A stretch of 64,000 nucleotides of DNA from Mesorhizobium plurifarium (GTDB lineage Bacteria; Pseudomonadota; Alphaproteobacteria; Rhizobiales; Rhizobiaceae): positions 228,183 to 292,182 of the forward strand of contig CCNB01000007.1 of assembly GCA_000824785.1 (NCBI GenBank), given 5' to 3'. Both the position numbers and the translations under genes were made by a program. Each line of letters begins with the position of its first letter. The first letter of the stretch is position 1. This document shows, piece by piece, positions 27,820 to 36,476 of this stretch. A model generated the notes under the pieces. The model searched no databases and had not been told where the DNA came from. It worked only from the letters and a program-made list of their open reading frames with translations.

Positions 27820-28605
27820 ATGGCTCGTCTTGAAGGAAAAACCGCAGTCATCACCGGCGCCGCCGACGGCATCGGCCACGCGATCGCCGAGGCGATGGCG
27901 CGGGAAGGGGCGCATGTCTTCCTCGGCGATATCGCCGATGAGGCCGGCGAGACGTTCGCCGCAGCACTTCGCGCGGCCGGCCGCCGCGCCGACTATGTCC
28001 ATTGCGACGTTTCGCAGGAGGCCGATATCGCCGGCCTGATCGACAGCGCGGTGAAGAAGACCGGACATCTCGATATCCTGGTCAACAACGCCGCCATCGC
28101 CATCGGCGGCATGCCGGTGCACGAGATGACCGACGAGCAATGGCACCGGCTGATCGCCGTCAATCTCACCAGCGTGTTTCGCGGCTGCAAATACGCGCTG
28201 CCGCACATGATCGCGCAGAAGTCAGGCTCGATCATCAACATGGCCTCGGCGCAGGGCCATATCGGCCTCGACGGCTGGACCGCCTATGCCGGCGCCAAGG
28301 GCGCGGTGATGGCGATGACGCGCCAGATGGCGGTCGAGTTCGGCCCGATGAACATCCGCGTCAACTCGATCTCGCCGGGCACCATCAACACGCCGATGAA
28401 CGACAGGCTGATCAAGGAGATCGGCGGCAGCCTTGCCAAGGCCTGGGTCAAGATGCATCCGCTCGGCCGCATCGGCGAGCCCTCCGAAGTGGCCGAGGCC
28501 GCCGTCTATCTGGCTTCCGATGCGGCCGGCTTCACCACCGGCACGGACCTGCGCGTCGATGGCGGGCTGACGGCGGCGCCGCGCTACGTTCCCGAACTGC
28601 TTTGA
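27820..28605 (+). CDS. short-chain dehydrogenase/reductase (sugar dehydrogenase type)
   Basis: 261 residues: cofactor motif TGAADGIGHA, acidic LGDIAD after strand 2 (suggesting NAD preference), NNAAIA, catalytic YAGAK and SPGTINTP, then C-terminal VDGGLTAAP. ATG at 27820 is preceded by GGAGG with a 4-base gap. As the first enzyme after a sugar importer it probably oxidises the sugar to a lactone or ketose, a product for the SMP-30 lactonase at 33420. Confidence 0.92.
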   Translation: MARLEGKTAVITGAADGIGHAIAEAMAREGAHVFLGDIADEAGETFAAALRAAGRRADYVHCDVSQEADIAGLIDSAVKKTGHLDILVNNAAIAIGGMPVHEMTDEQWHRLIAVNLTSVFRGCKYALPHMIAQKSGSIINMASAQGHIGLDGWTAYAGAKGAVMAMTRQMAVEFGPMNIRVNSISPGTINTPMNDRLIKEIGGSLAKAWVKMHPLGRIGEPSEVAEAAVYLASDAAGFTTGTDLRVDGGLTAAPRYVPELL

Positions 28606-28624
28606 ACACGAAACGAGACATGAC

Positions 28625-29830
28625 ATGAACAAGGCCCTCGAAGGCGTCCGCATCCTCGACTTCAGCCATCTGCTGCAGGGGCCGTTCGCCACGCAGCTGC
28701 TCGGCGACATGGGCGCCGACGTCATCAAGATCGAGCGCGCCGGCGCCGGCGACATGTTCCGCGGCATGACCTTCTTCGCCAAATGGGTGGGCGGCTCCGA
28801 GAGCCCGAACTTCCTCGCCTGGAACCGCAACAAGCGCTCGATCGCGCTCAACCTGAAGAGCCGCAAGGTGCATGCCATCATCATGGAGATGGCGAAAAGC
28901 GCCGACGTCGTGGTGCAGAATTTCCGTCCCGGCGTGCTCGCCAAGCTCGGTTACGGCTACGAGGACTTCAAGGCCGTCAATCCGCGCATCATCTACTGCT
29001 CGGGTTCGGGCTACGGCGAGGAAGGCCCTTATGTCGAGCGCCCAGGACAGGACATGCTGATCCAGGGATTGGCGGGGCTCATCGCCAACACCGGCCGGGG
29101 CGACCAGGCTCCGGTTCCCGCCGGCGCGGGGCTCGCCGACCAGATCGGCGCCATGAACATGGTCTACGGCATCCTCTCGGCGCTGTACTATCGCGAAAAG
29201 ACCGGCAAGGGACAGAAGATCGAGGTCAACCTGCTGGCCGGCCTCTTGGCGCATCTCAACCAGGAATATGTCGCCGTGCTCAATCTCGGCGAGGATTTCG
29301 TGCGGCCGAATTCCGGCATCGGCCACCCCGGCATGCAGGCGCCGTTCGGCATCTACGAGACGAAGGATGGCGGCTACGTGTCGATCGCCATGAGCCCGTT
29401 CAAGACGCTCTATGAGGTTCTGGAAGCGCCGCAGCTCGCCGTCTATGACGATTTGAAGACCTTGTTCGACAAGCGCGACGAGGTGTTCGAGAAGGTCAAC
29501 GCCGAGACGAAGAAATTCGCTACGCAGGATTTGCTGGCGCGGCTTCTCAAGGCCGACATCTGGTGCGCCGAGGTGAAGGACATCCGTCGCGCGGCGGAAG
29601 ACCCGCAGGTCACGCATATGGGCATGATCACCAGCTATGAGCATCCGCGCGGCGGCAAGGTGCGGGTGGTGGCGCCAGCCGTCAAGATGAGCGAGACGCC
29701 CGCGACCATCGAGCGGCCGGCGCCGCTGGTCGGCCAGCATGGGCGCGAGATTCTGGCCGAGTTCGGCCTCTCCAAGGAGGAGATCGCGGCGCTCGAGGCG
29801 TCGGGCGACATGACCGTGGACGCGGCCTGA
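28625..29830 (+). CDS. CaiB/BaiF family (class III) CoA-transferase
   Basis: 401 residues. Family features: LEGVRILDFSHLLQGPFATQLLGDMGADVIKIE at the N-terminus (quoted blocks: RILDFSHLLQGPFA, DMGADVIKIE), NRNKRSIALNLKS, GSGYGEEGPY and the catalytic aspartate in PGQDMLIQG near residue 143. These enzymes move CoA between carboxylic acids by a mixed-anhydride mechanism. It is placed between a sugar SDR and an enoyl-CoA hydratase, which suggests that a sugar-derived acid is activated to its CoA ester here. Confidence 0.92.
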   Translation: MNKALEGVRILDFSHLLQGPFATQLLGDMGADVIKIERAGAGDMFRGMTFFAKWVGGSESPNFLAWNRNKRSIALNLKSRKVHAIIMEMAKSADVVVQNFRPGVLAKLGYGYEDFKAVNPRIIYCSGSGYGEEGPYVERPGQDMLIQGLAGLIANTGRGDQAPVPAGAGLADQIGAMNMVYGILSALYYREKTGKGQKIEVNLLAGLLAHLNQEYVAVLNLGEDFVRPNSGIGHPGMQAPFGIYETKDGGYVSIAMSPFKTLYEVLEAPQLAVYDDLKTLFDKRDEVFEKVNAETKKFATQDLLARLLKADIWCAEVKDIRRAAEDPQVTHMGMITSYEHPRGGKVRVVAPAVKMSETPATIERPAPLVGQHGREILAEFGLSKEEIAALEASGDMTVDAA

Positions 29831-29832
29831 CG

Positions 29833-30615
29833 ATGGGCACCTACCAGACGCTTACGGTCGAAACCCACGATCGCGTCGCGGTCGTGACTTTCCGCCGCGC
29901 CGACCAGCTCAACGCCATGAACCGGCTGATGCAGGGTGAGATCACCGAGGTCTTCGAGGCGCTGTCCGCCGATGCGGGCGTCGGCGCGATCGTGGTGACC
30001 GGCGAGGGGCGCGGCTTCATGGCCGGCGCCGACATCAAGGAATATGCCGCGCAGACCGCGGCCGAGTTCGACACGTTCCAGGCCGCCGGCACGCGCATGT
30101 ATGCGGCGATCGAGGACAACCGAAAGCCGGTGATCGCGGCGGTCAACGGCTTCGCGCTGGGCGGCGGCATGGAGCTGGTGCTGTGCTGCGACATCGTGAT
30201 CGCCAACCAGTATGCCAAGCTTGGCCTGCCGGAGATCAAGCTCGGGCTGATCCCCGGCGGCGGCGGTACGCAACGCAGCGTCGCCAAGCTTGGCCGCAAT
30301 CGCGCCAATCTGCTGCTGATGACCGGCGCCATCGTGCCGGCCTCCGAATTCGTCGGCGCCGGGCTGGTCAACGAGATCGTCGATGTCGAAAGGCTGATGC
30401 CGCGCGCGCTGGAACTGGCAGGGATGATCGCCGCCGAACCCGCCGCCGCGATCGAAGGCCTGAAAGCCCTGACGGCGCATGCCGCGTCGGGCGATCTGGG
30501 TGAGGGCCTCGCGATGGAGCGCAACATATTGGGCGGCCTCTACCGCAGCGAGACCGGCCAGCGGCGCGTCAAGGAGTTCGCCGAAAGGAGCGCCGTGAAG
30601 AAGGCCGGCTCATGA
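29833..30615 (+). CDS. enoyl-CoA hydratase/isomerase family protein
   Basis: 260 residues of crotonase fold. The oxyanion-hole segments GFMAGADIKEYA and GFALGGGMELVLCCD are present, as is LPEIKLGLIPGGGGTQR, whose Glu corresponds to one catalytic glutamate of enoyl-CoA hydratase. The second glutamate position is less clear (VPASEFVGAGLVNE). It starts 2 bases after the CoA-transferase stop and overlaps the epimerase gene by ATGA. Hydration, dehydration or retro-aldol cleavage of a CoA ester are all possible for this fold. Confidence 0.92.
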   Translation: MGTYQTLTVETHDRVAVVTFRRADQLNAMNRLMQGEITEVFEALSADAGVGAIVVTGEGRGFMAGADIKEYAAQTAAEFDTFQAAGTRMYAAIEDNRKPVIAAVNGFALGGGMELVLCCDIVIANQYAKLGLPEIKLGLIPGGGGTQRSVAKLGRNRANLLLMTGAIVPASEFVGAGLVNEIVDVERLMPRALELAGMIAAEPAAAIEGLKALTAHAASGDLGEGLAMERNILGGLYRSETGQRRVKEFAERSAVKKAGS

Positions 30616-31625
30616 GCGGCGACGATTATCGCGGCCTCGGCTGGGCGCATGGCGCGCTGACCGTGCAGCGGCTCGGCGCGATGCTGGCGCCGGTCACATT
30701 CGTGCTGGCCGATGGCCGGCAAGTCTCGCCGATGCATATCGCACCCTGGGCAAACGAGCCGGAGTCGGAAACGCTGCCAGGTATACTGCGCAAGCTGCGC
30801 GGCGAATGGCCCTGCGTGCCCTTCGGCTATTCGGTGTCTGCCGACGGGTGGCCCGCGACCTGGGCGCGCGTCATGGGACTGCCGGGTCCTGACGAAGAAG
30901 TTCATGGCCACAGCTCCAACCATGACTGGACCTGGCGCGACAGCCCCCGTGGGTCGCTTTCGCTGGCGCTTGCCTATCCTGAGACAAGCCCGGTCGAGCG
31001 CGTGGAGCGGACGATAACGCCCGATCCGTCGGCGCCGGCCGTCGACATCGAATTCAGGATATTCGTCCGCCGCGCCTGCCGCCTGCCGATCGGCCTGCAT
31101 CCGGTGTTCCGGCTGCCGTTCGAGACAGGCGCCGCCACACTGGAGCTTGGCGGCTTCGACGAAGGCCGCACCTATCCGCATGATGTGGAGCCCGGCGCGG
31201 AGCTTTTTGCCAGGAACAAATCGTTCTTCGAACTGACAGCCGTGCCGGCGCGCGCTGGGAATACGATCGACGCCTCCCGCTTGCCTCTGGCGGCCGCCAC
31301 GGAGGAGTTGCTGCAGATCGAGGACGTCGACGGCATGGCGGCGCTCGTCAACCATGAGGACGGCTACCGGGTGCAGCTTTCCTGGGAGAAGGAGCATTTC
31401 CCGAGCCTTCTGCTCTGGTACTCCAACCGCGGCCGCAAGGCGGCGCCCTGGAACGGGCGTCATGTGGCGATCGGCATCGAACCGATCTGCTCGCCCTTCG
31501 GGCTCGGTCCGGCGACCGCGCTCGCCGACAATCCGATCGCGCAATCCGGCATAGCGACGGCGCTGGACTTCTCGCCCGAGAAACCGTTCGTGACCCGCTA
31601 CCGTATCGAGGCATCGGCGCTGTGA
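30612..31625 (+). CDS. aldose 1-epimerase-like protein
   Basis: 337 residues of galactose-mutarotase-like fold, with HGHSSNHDWTW near residue 98, GLHPVFRLP around residue 160 (probable catalytic His) and GIEPICSPFGLGP (probable catalytic Glu) near the end. It would interconvert anomers of the imported sugar in the cytoplasm. It overlaps both neighbours (ATGA upstream, GTGA downstream), tying it closely to the CoA-linked enzymes. Confidence 0.85.
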   Translation: MSGDDYRGLGWAHGALTVQRLGAMLAPVTFVLADGRQVSPMHIAPWANEPESETLPGILRKLRGEWPCVPFGYSVSADGWPATWARVMGLPGPDEEVHGHSSNHDWTWRDSPRGSLSLALAYPETSPVERVERTITPDPSAPAVDIEFRIFVRRACRLPIGLHPVFRLPFETGAATLELGGFDEGRTYPHDVEPGAELFARNKSFFELTAVPARAGNTIDASRLPLAAATEELLQIEDVDGMAALVNHEDGYRVQLSWEKEHFPSLLLWYSNRGRKAAPWNGRHVAIGIEPICSPFGLGPATALADNPIAQSGIATALDFSPEKPFVTRYRIEASAL

Positions 31626-33409
31626 CAGATCGCAGTTCAGTTTCCCTGGTCAAGCCGAACCGGCCCCGCTTCACCGATATCGAGGGGCTGGCGGGGATGG
31701 TCTGCGACGGCGATGCTTTCGGCGTCGGCGGCCATCACTTCGCCCGGCTGCCGATCGCCTTGCTGCGCGCGATCGCCGGGTCCGGCGTGAAAGATTTGCG
31801 CTACGTCTCCTGGGCTGGCGGCCTGCCGCTCGAACTGCTGCTCGAGGCGGGCGCGGTGGCGGAAATCGACCTCTGCTTTTCCAGCCTGGATATCTTCGGG
31901 CTGCCGCCGAAGTTCCGGACGGCCGCCGAGAGCGGCGCGATCCCGGTCCGTGATTGGACGGCACTGGCCATGATCCAGGCGCTGCGGGCGACCCAGCAGA
32001 ACCTGCCCTCGATGCCGTTCCAGCTCCCTCAAGGGTCCGACATGATGGCGCGGATGCCAGGCGCGGTCGCCAGGCCCGATCCGCTTGCCGGGACCGATAC
32101 CGGGTTCGTCCCGCCGCTCAGGCTCGACACCTTCATCGTCCACGCCCAGCGCGCCGACGAAAGCGGCAATGTCGAGATCATCGGGCCGCGGGCGCTGGAC
32201 TTCGCCATGGCCGGCGCGGCGCGCCGGGTGCTGGTCACGGTCGAAGAGGTCGTGCCGGTCGGGTCGCTGCGGCGGGATGGCCGGCAGAGTATCCTCACCC
32301 GCAACCAGGTTTCGGCCATAGCGCTGGCGCCAGGCGGCGCCTACCCGGCATCGTGCCTGCCGTTCTACGTCACCGATTATCAGGCGTTGTCGGAGGCGTT
32401 CGCGACCAAGGACGCGGCTTTGTCGGAGAAGCTCCGCGTGCCAGCGGATGGCCTGCCGGAGCCGGTTGAAAAGGCGGCCAAAGTCAGCGCCGAAACAGTC
32501 CTCGCGATGCCCGCATCGGTGCAGGGCGAAAGGGAAGCATCCGTCGACGAGATCATCGCCGCGCGGATCGCCGCCGAGCTCGACAATGAGAGCTTCGCCA
32601 GCGCCGGGGCGGTGTCGCCGCTCGCCAATGTCGCCTACCGGCTGGCCAAGGCGACGCACGCGCCGGACATGATCATCGCGACGATGAGCTGCGGCCACCT
32701 CGACATCGCGCCGAGCCCGATGGTGCTGTCGCTGATCGAGAGCCTCGATTGCGAGACGGCGGTGGCGCATGCCGGCGGCGACGACACCTATTCGGCCTAC
32801 TACCAGGCCGGCGCGGTGACGCACGAGATCGTCGGCGCCGCGCAGGTCGACCGGCACGGCCGCGTCAACACCATCGCGTTGCGCAAGCCGAGCGGCGGCC
32901 TCATCCGGCTGCCGGGGCAGGGCGGCATGGCCGACGTAGCCAACATGCATCGCGACTACCTGCTCTATGTCCCGCGCCATTCGGTCCAGTCTCTTGTGCA
33001 AGAGGTCGAGATCGCAAGTTCCGCCCGCGGCCTGCTGACGCCGGCCGAACGCGAGCCGATGGGCTACCGCACCGGCAAGGCGCTGGTCTTTACCGATCTC
33101 TGCATCTTCCGGCTCGACCAGACATCCAGGGAGTTGATCGTCATCGAAACCATGCCGGGCGCCACCCGGCAGCAGATCCGTGAAGCCACAGGGTTCGAAG
33201 TGACATTCGATGCCGAATGCCGCGAGGTGCCGACGCCTTCCGAGGAGACGCTGTGGGTGCTGCGGAACCGCATCGACCCGCTTGGCCTGCGTCGTCTGGA
33301 ATTCGTCAGCGCCAAGGAGCGCGGCGCGCTGATTGCCGAAATCCTCGCGGCCGACCGCGCCATGGTCGAGCGCTGCATCGCCGCTCAGAGGTCACCTGCC
33401 GCAAGCTGA
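31622..33409 (+). CDS. family I CoA-transferase, alpha and beta parts in one chain
   Basis: 595 residues starting at a GTG that overlaps the epimerase stop. The N-terminal half resembles the alpha subunit of glutaconate/3-oxoacid CoA-transferases (DGDAFGVGGHHFARLP, RYVSWAGGLPLELLLEAGAV, FIVHAQRADESGNVEIIGP); the second half resembles the beta subunit (MSCGHLDIAPSPMVL, RLPGQGGMADVANMH). I could not identify the usual SENG-type catalytic glutamate, so activity as a hydrolase or lyase (as in IpdAB) is possible. A second CoA-transferase class in the same operon as CaiB/BaiF is unusual. Confidence 0.8.
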   Translation: MTDRSSVSLVKPNRPRFTDIEGLAGMVCDGDAFGVGGHHFARLPIALLRAIAGSGVKDLRYVSWAGGLPLELLLEAGAVAEIDLCFSSLDIFGLPPKFRTAAESGAIPVRDWTALAMIQALRATQQNLPSMPFQLPQGSDMMARMPGAVARPDPLAGTDTGFVPPLRLDTFIVHAQRADESGNVEIIGPRALDFAMAGAARRVLVTVEEVVPVGSLRRDGRQSILTRNQVSAIALAPGGAYPASCLPFYVTDYQALSEAFATKDAALSEKLRVPADGLPEPVEKAAKVSAETVLAMPASVQGEREASVDEIIAARIAAELDNESFASAGAVSPLANVAYRLAKATHAPDMIIATMSCGHLDIAPSPMVLSLIESLDCETAVAHAGGDDTYSAYYQAGAVTHEIVGAAQVDRHGRVNTIALRKPSGGLIRLPGQGGMADVANMHRDYLLYVPRHSVQSLVQEVEIASSARGLLTPAEREPMGYRTGKALVFTDLCIFRLDQTSRELIVIETMPGATRQQIREATGFEVTFDAECREVPTPSEETLWVLRNRIDPLGLRRLEFVSAKERGALIAEILAADRAMVERCIAAQRSPAAS

Positions 33410-33419
33410 GGAGCGTTTC

Positions 33420-34268
33420 ATGGCAAAACCGTTGCTCGACATGTCCGCTGCCCGCGTCTTCTTCGACGGCATCTTCACCAATCCGCGGGTGGCGCATCCG
33501 GAGGGCGTGGCAGTCCATCGCGACGGATCGATCTGGTGCGGCACCGAAACCGGCGATCTCCTGCGGCTGGCGGCAGATGGCGGTTCGGTCGAGCGCATGG
33601 GCGGCACCGACGGCTTCCTTCTCGGCATCGCCTTCGACAGCGCCGGCAATTGTTTTGCCTGTGATCTCAAGCATGCCGCGATCTTCCGCCGGGATGCCGC
33701 GACGGGTGACATGGAGCGCTTCGCTTCATCCGGTATCCGCGTGCCGAACTATCCGGTCATCGACGAGGCGCGAGGCTGGCTCTACGTGTCGGACAGCGTC
33801 GGAGAGAACAAGCGCTCGGGCATCTTCCGCTACGATCTCAAAACGGGCGAGGGCGGTCTATGGTGCCGGGAAGCGATGTCCTTCGCCAACGGCATGGCCA
33901 TGGCACCGGACGGCAACGGGCTCTATGTGGTCGAGAGCGACGCGCCCTGCATCAGCTATGTGCCAATCCTCGCCGATGGTGCGGCAGGGGCCCGGCAGGT
34001 GGTCGTCGAAGACGTGCGCAATGTTCCGGACGGGCTCGCCTTCGCTTCCGACGGCTCGCTGCTCATCTCATGCTACGAGCCGAGCCGCATCTATCGCTGG
34101 CGAAAGGACAGCGGTCTCGAAGTGCTGATCGAGGATCCGGCGGCGACGACGCTGGCGCATCCCACCAACATCGCGTTCAAGGGCGACAAGCTCTATACTG
34201 CGAACCTCGGACGCTGGCACATCACCGAGATCGATCTGGCGGCGGTTGCGGGCCTGAGCGGCGCTTAG
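33420..34268 (+). CDS. SMP-30/gluconolactonase family protein
   Basis: 282 residues of six-bladed propeller type. The metal ligands can be located: Glu in HPEGVAVH (about residue 25), Asn in FANGMAMAPDG and Asp in VPDGLAFASDG. The family hydrolyses sugar lactones to sugar acids. GAGGAG lies 7 bases before the ATG. It is the last gene of the plus-strand operon; the stop is 15 bases from the end of the convergent pqqE. Its presence supports oxidation of the imported sugar to a lactone before CoA chemistry. Confidence 0.9.
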   Translation: MAKPLLDMSAARVFFDGIFTNPRVAHPEGVAVHRDGSIWCGTETGDLLRLAADGGSVERMGGTDGFLLGIAFDSAGNCFACDLKHAAIFRRDAATGDMERFASSGIRVPNYPVIDEARGWLYVSDSVGENKRSGIFRYDLKTGEGGLWCREAMSFANGMAMAPDGNGLYVVESDAPCISYVPILADGAAGARQVVVEDVRNVPDGLAFASDGSLLISCYEPSRIYRWRKDSGLEVLIEDPAATTLAHPTNIAFKGDKLYTANLGRWHITEIDLAAVAGLSGA

Positions 34269-34282
34269 ACCCGCAACGGCCG

Positions 34283-35428
34283 TCATCGGCGGGCAGGCTC
34301 AAGAGCGCGTGTCGGGTCGCGTTGTGGCGAGCCGATCCGCCGGAAAATGAAGCTTTCATTTCCCTCCGGCGCTGCCTCCGCCTGCGCAGCGTCGGTCAGC
34401 ATCGCCATTCGATTGTGGATCGGCGACTTGACGCAGGCCGGATCCGTTGCGGCGGCATCGCCGGCAATCGCCATCGCCTGACACCTGCAGCCGCCCCAAT
34501 CGATCTCGCGGCGCTCGCAGCTTCGGCACGGCTCGCGCATCCAGTCAGTGCCGCGGAAGGCGTTGAAGGCCGGTGAGTCGGTCCAGATTTCGGCGAGCTT
34601 GCGGTCCCCGAAGCGCTCGAAGCGGAGCGAGGGAATCGTCTGGGCGGCATGGCACGGCAACACGGTGCCGTCGGGGGCCACCATGAAGGCGTCGCGCGCC
34701 CAGCCGCCCATGCATGGCTTGGGGTAGATGGCGAAATAATCCGGCGTGACGAAATCGATGGTCATGATGCCGGCGAGCCTTTCGCGCGCCGCCGCGACGA
34801 TGTCCGCCTGCCGGTTGACCGCCGCCAGGTCGGGCATCAGCCTGTCGCGGTTGGCGAGCGCCCAACCGGCATATTGGACGTTGGCGATCTCGAGCCGCTC
34901 CGCATCCAGCGAAAGGGCGAGGTCGATGAATTCCGGCACTTCCTCGATATTGTGCCGATGGACCGGCGCATTGATGGTGAGGGGGAGCCCGGCCGCGCGG
35001 GCGCGGTGCGCCGTCTCCAGTTTCTTCTCGTGGCTGCCCTGATGGTTGCCGATACGGTCGGTGGTCACTCGGCGGGCGCCCTGGAAGCTCAGTTGCAAAT
35101 GGTCGAGACCGGCTTCGGCAAAGGCCTCGATGCGGCCTTCGGCAATGCCGACGCCGGCGGTGATGAGGTTGGTGTAGACGCCGCGCGCCGAAAGCCCGGC
35201 GATCAATTGCTCGAGGTCGCGGCGGAGCGTCGGTTCGCCACCGGAAAGATGCACCTGCAGCACGCCGAGATCGGCGGCCTGTAAGAAGAGATCGAGCCAG
35301 GTCTGCGTGTCCAGTTCGCGGTTGGCCTTCAGCAGTTCGAGCGGGTTGGAGCAATAGGGACACTGCAGCGGGCAGCGATGCGTCAGTTCCGCCAGCATGC
35401 CGATCGGAGGCAGAGTGGGCTCGCTCAT
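34283..35428 (-). CDS. pqqE: PQQ biosynthesis radical SAM enzyme PqqE
   Basis: 381 residues. The radical-SAM cluster motif CxxxCxxC is at C19, C23 and C26 (HRCPLQCPYC), and the C-terminal SPASM region has further cysteines (CMGG, LPCHAA, CRSCERREIDWGGCRC). PqqE joins the Glu and Tyr side chains of the PqqA peptide, the first step of PQQ synthesis, working with PqqD. The ATG at 35428 overlaps the pqqD stop codon. It is the last gene of pqqABCDE and supplies the cofactor for XoxF. Confidence 0.97.
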   Translation of the reverse strand: MSEPTLPPIGMLAELTHRCPLQCPYCSNPLELLKANRELDTQTWLDLFLQAADLGVLQVHLSGGEPTLRRDLEQLIAGLSARGVYTNLITAGVGIAEGRIEAFAEAGLDHLQLSFQGARRVTTDRIGNHQGSHEKKLETAHRARAAGLPLTINAPVHRHNIEEVPEFIDLALSLDAERLEIANVQYAGWALANRDRLMPDLAAVNRQADIVAAARERLAGIMTIDFVTPDYFAIYPKPCMGGWARDAFMVAPDGTVLPCHAAQTIPSLRFERFGDRKLAEIWTDSPAFNAFRGTDWMREPCRSCERREIDWGGCRCQAMAIAGDAAATDPACVKSPIHNRMAMLTDAAQAEAAPEGNESFIFRRIGSPQRDPTRALEPARR

Positions 35429-35721
35429 AGCTTCACCAAGAGCTTGTCCGACCATTCCTGCAGGAAGGCGACGACGTCGGCCGCCACGTCCTGCGGATCC
35501 GCGTCATAGTCGGCCGCAAGATCGGCGATGATGCGCTCGACGCTGGACCGGCCGTCGCAGCGGCGCAGAATGTCGAGGCTGATCTCGTTCGGCCAGAACA
35601 CCTTCTCCGGCGAAAGCACGGCGAAGGCCTGCCGCACGGGGTCGTGCTGTATGCGCACATGCCTGGGCAGCGATGGCACCGACCGCGGCGATACGATGGC
35701 TCTTTCGCGCTGTGCTGTCAT
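35425..35721 (-). CDS. pqqD: PqqA-binding chaperone PqqD
   Basis: 98 residues, normal size. SLPRHVRIQHDPVRQAFAVLSPEKVF and the C-terminal CDGRSSVERIIADLAADYDAD correspond to the PqqD RiPP-recognition element that presents PqqA to PqqE. In Methylorubrum pqqC and pqqD are fused; here they are separate but overlap by 4 bases. Confidence 0.95.
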   Translation of the reverse strand: MTAQRERAIVSPRSVPSLPRHVRIQHDPVRQAFAVLSPEKVFWPNEISLDILRRCDGRSSVERIIADLAADYDADPQDVAADVVAFLQEWSDKLLVKL

Positions 35722-36476
35722 AAGGCCGCCTCCGGGCGGAAGGCGCCGGGCGGTATGTTTCCCGGCGCGCCATAGGCATGCTGGAGCGCATCGAGCATGG
35801 CCCAGAGTATATCGCATTTGAACACCAGCGCATCGATCGCCTGCTGCTGGCGTTCAGCCGTGTCGGCATGAGCGAGAACATAGGCGAGGGCGAAGTCGGC
35901 GTCGCGTGATGCCTGTTCGGGTCGCCGGCTGAAATAAGCCAGCGTGTCCTCGGTGATGTAATCGTATTTCGCCAGCATCGCCGGCACCCGCTCGCCGATG
36001 ATGGTTGGCGAGAACATCTCGGTCAGCGACGATGCGACCGCCTCGAGCAGCGTCCGGTCCGTGCAGAAGGACAGGTAGGCGCCGACGGCGAAGCGGGTCG
36101 CCGGCAGCGCCAGCCTTTCGCTCTTCACCGCTTCGGCATCGAGCCCGAGCGAGGTCGCCAGATGCAGCCAGCGCGCGATGCCGCCGCTCCAGCCGTCCTC
36201 TCCGTCATGGTCCTCGATGCGCTTGCGCCAGGCGGCTCGGAACGCTGGATCCTCGGCATGTGCCAGGATCATGGCGTCCTTGCGCGGAATGACGGCCTGG
36301 TAACAATAACGGTTCAGCGCCCAGGCCTGCATTTCGGCCTTCGACAGGGCGCCGCCGGTCATTCTGTGATGGAAAGGATGACGGTTGTGGTAGCGCTCGT
36401 CGCCCACCTGCCGCAACACGGCTTCGAGCCCGCTCTTGGAGAGGCCACCTCGGGCCATGTCGTGGAAATCGCTCAA
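35718..36476 (-). CDS. pqqC: pyrroloquinoline-quinone synthase PqqC
   Basis: About 252 residues. Conserved blocks RYHNRHPFHHRM, WALNRYCYQAVIPRKDA, DHDGEDGWSGGI, SLTEMFSPTIIGERV and KCDILWAMLDAL match PqqC, the cofactor-free oxidase that closes the ring and carries out the final oxidation to PQQ. I chose a TTG at 36476 that overlaps the pqqB stop (TTGA) with GGAGATGGA upstream; alternatives are ATG at 36458 and ATG at 36512, the latter overlapping pqqB by 40 bases. Confidence 0.94.
   Translation of the reverse strand: MSDFHDMARGGLSKSGLEAVLRQVGDERYHNRHPFHHRMTGGALSKAEMQAWALNRYCYQAVIPRKDAMILAHAEDPAFRAAWRKRIEDHDGEDGWSGGIARWLHLATSLGLDAEAVKSERLALPATRFAVGAYLSFCTDRTLLEAVASSLTEMFSPTIIGERVPAMLAKYDYITEDTLAYFSRRPEQASRDADFALAYVLAHADTAERQQQAIDALVFKCDILWAMLDALQHAYGAPGNIPPGAFRPEAAL

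Noticed and set aside
25209..27872. An 887-codon minus-strand frame opposite the second ABC ATPase and permease
   Set aside because: Shadow of RbsA/RbsC-type genes with low-complexity composition and no ribosome site.
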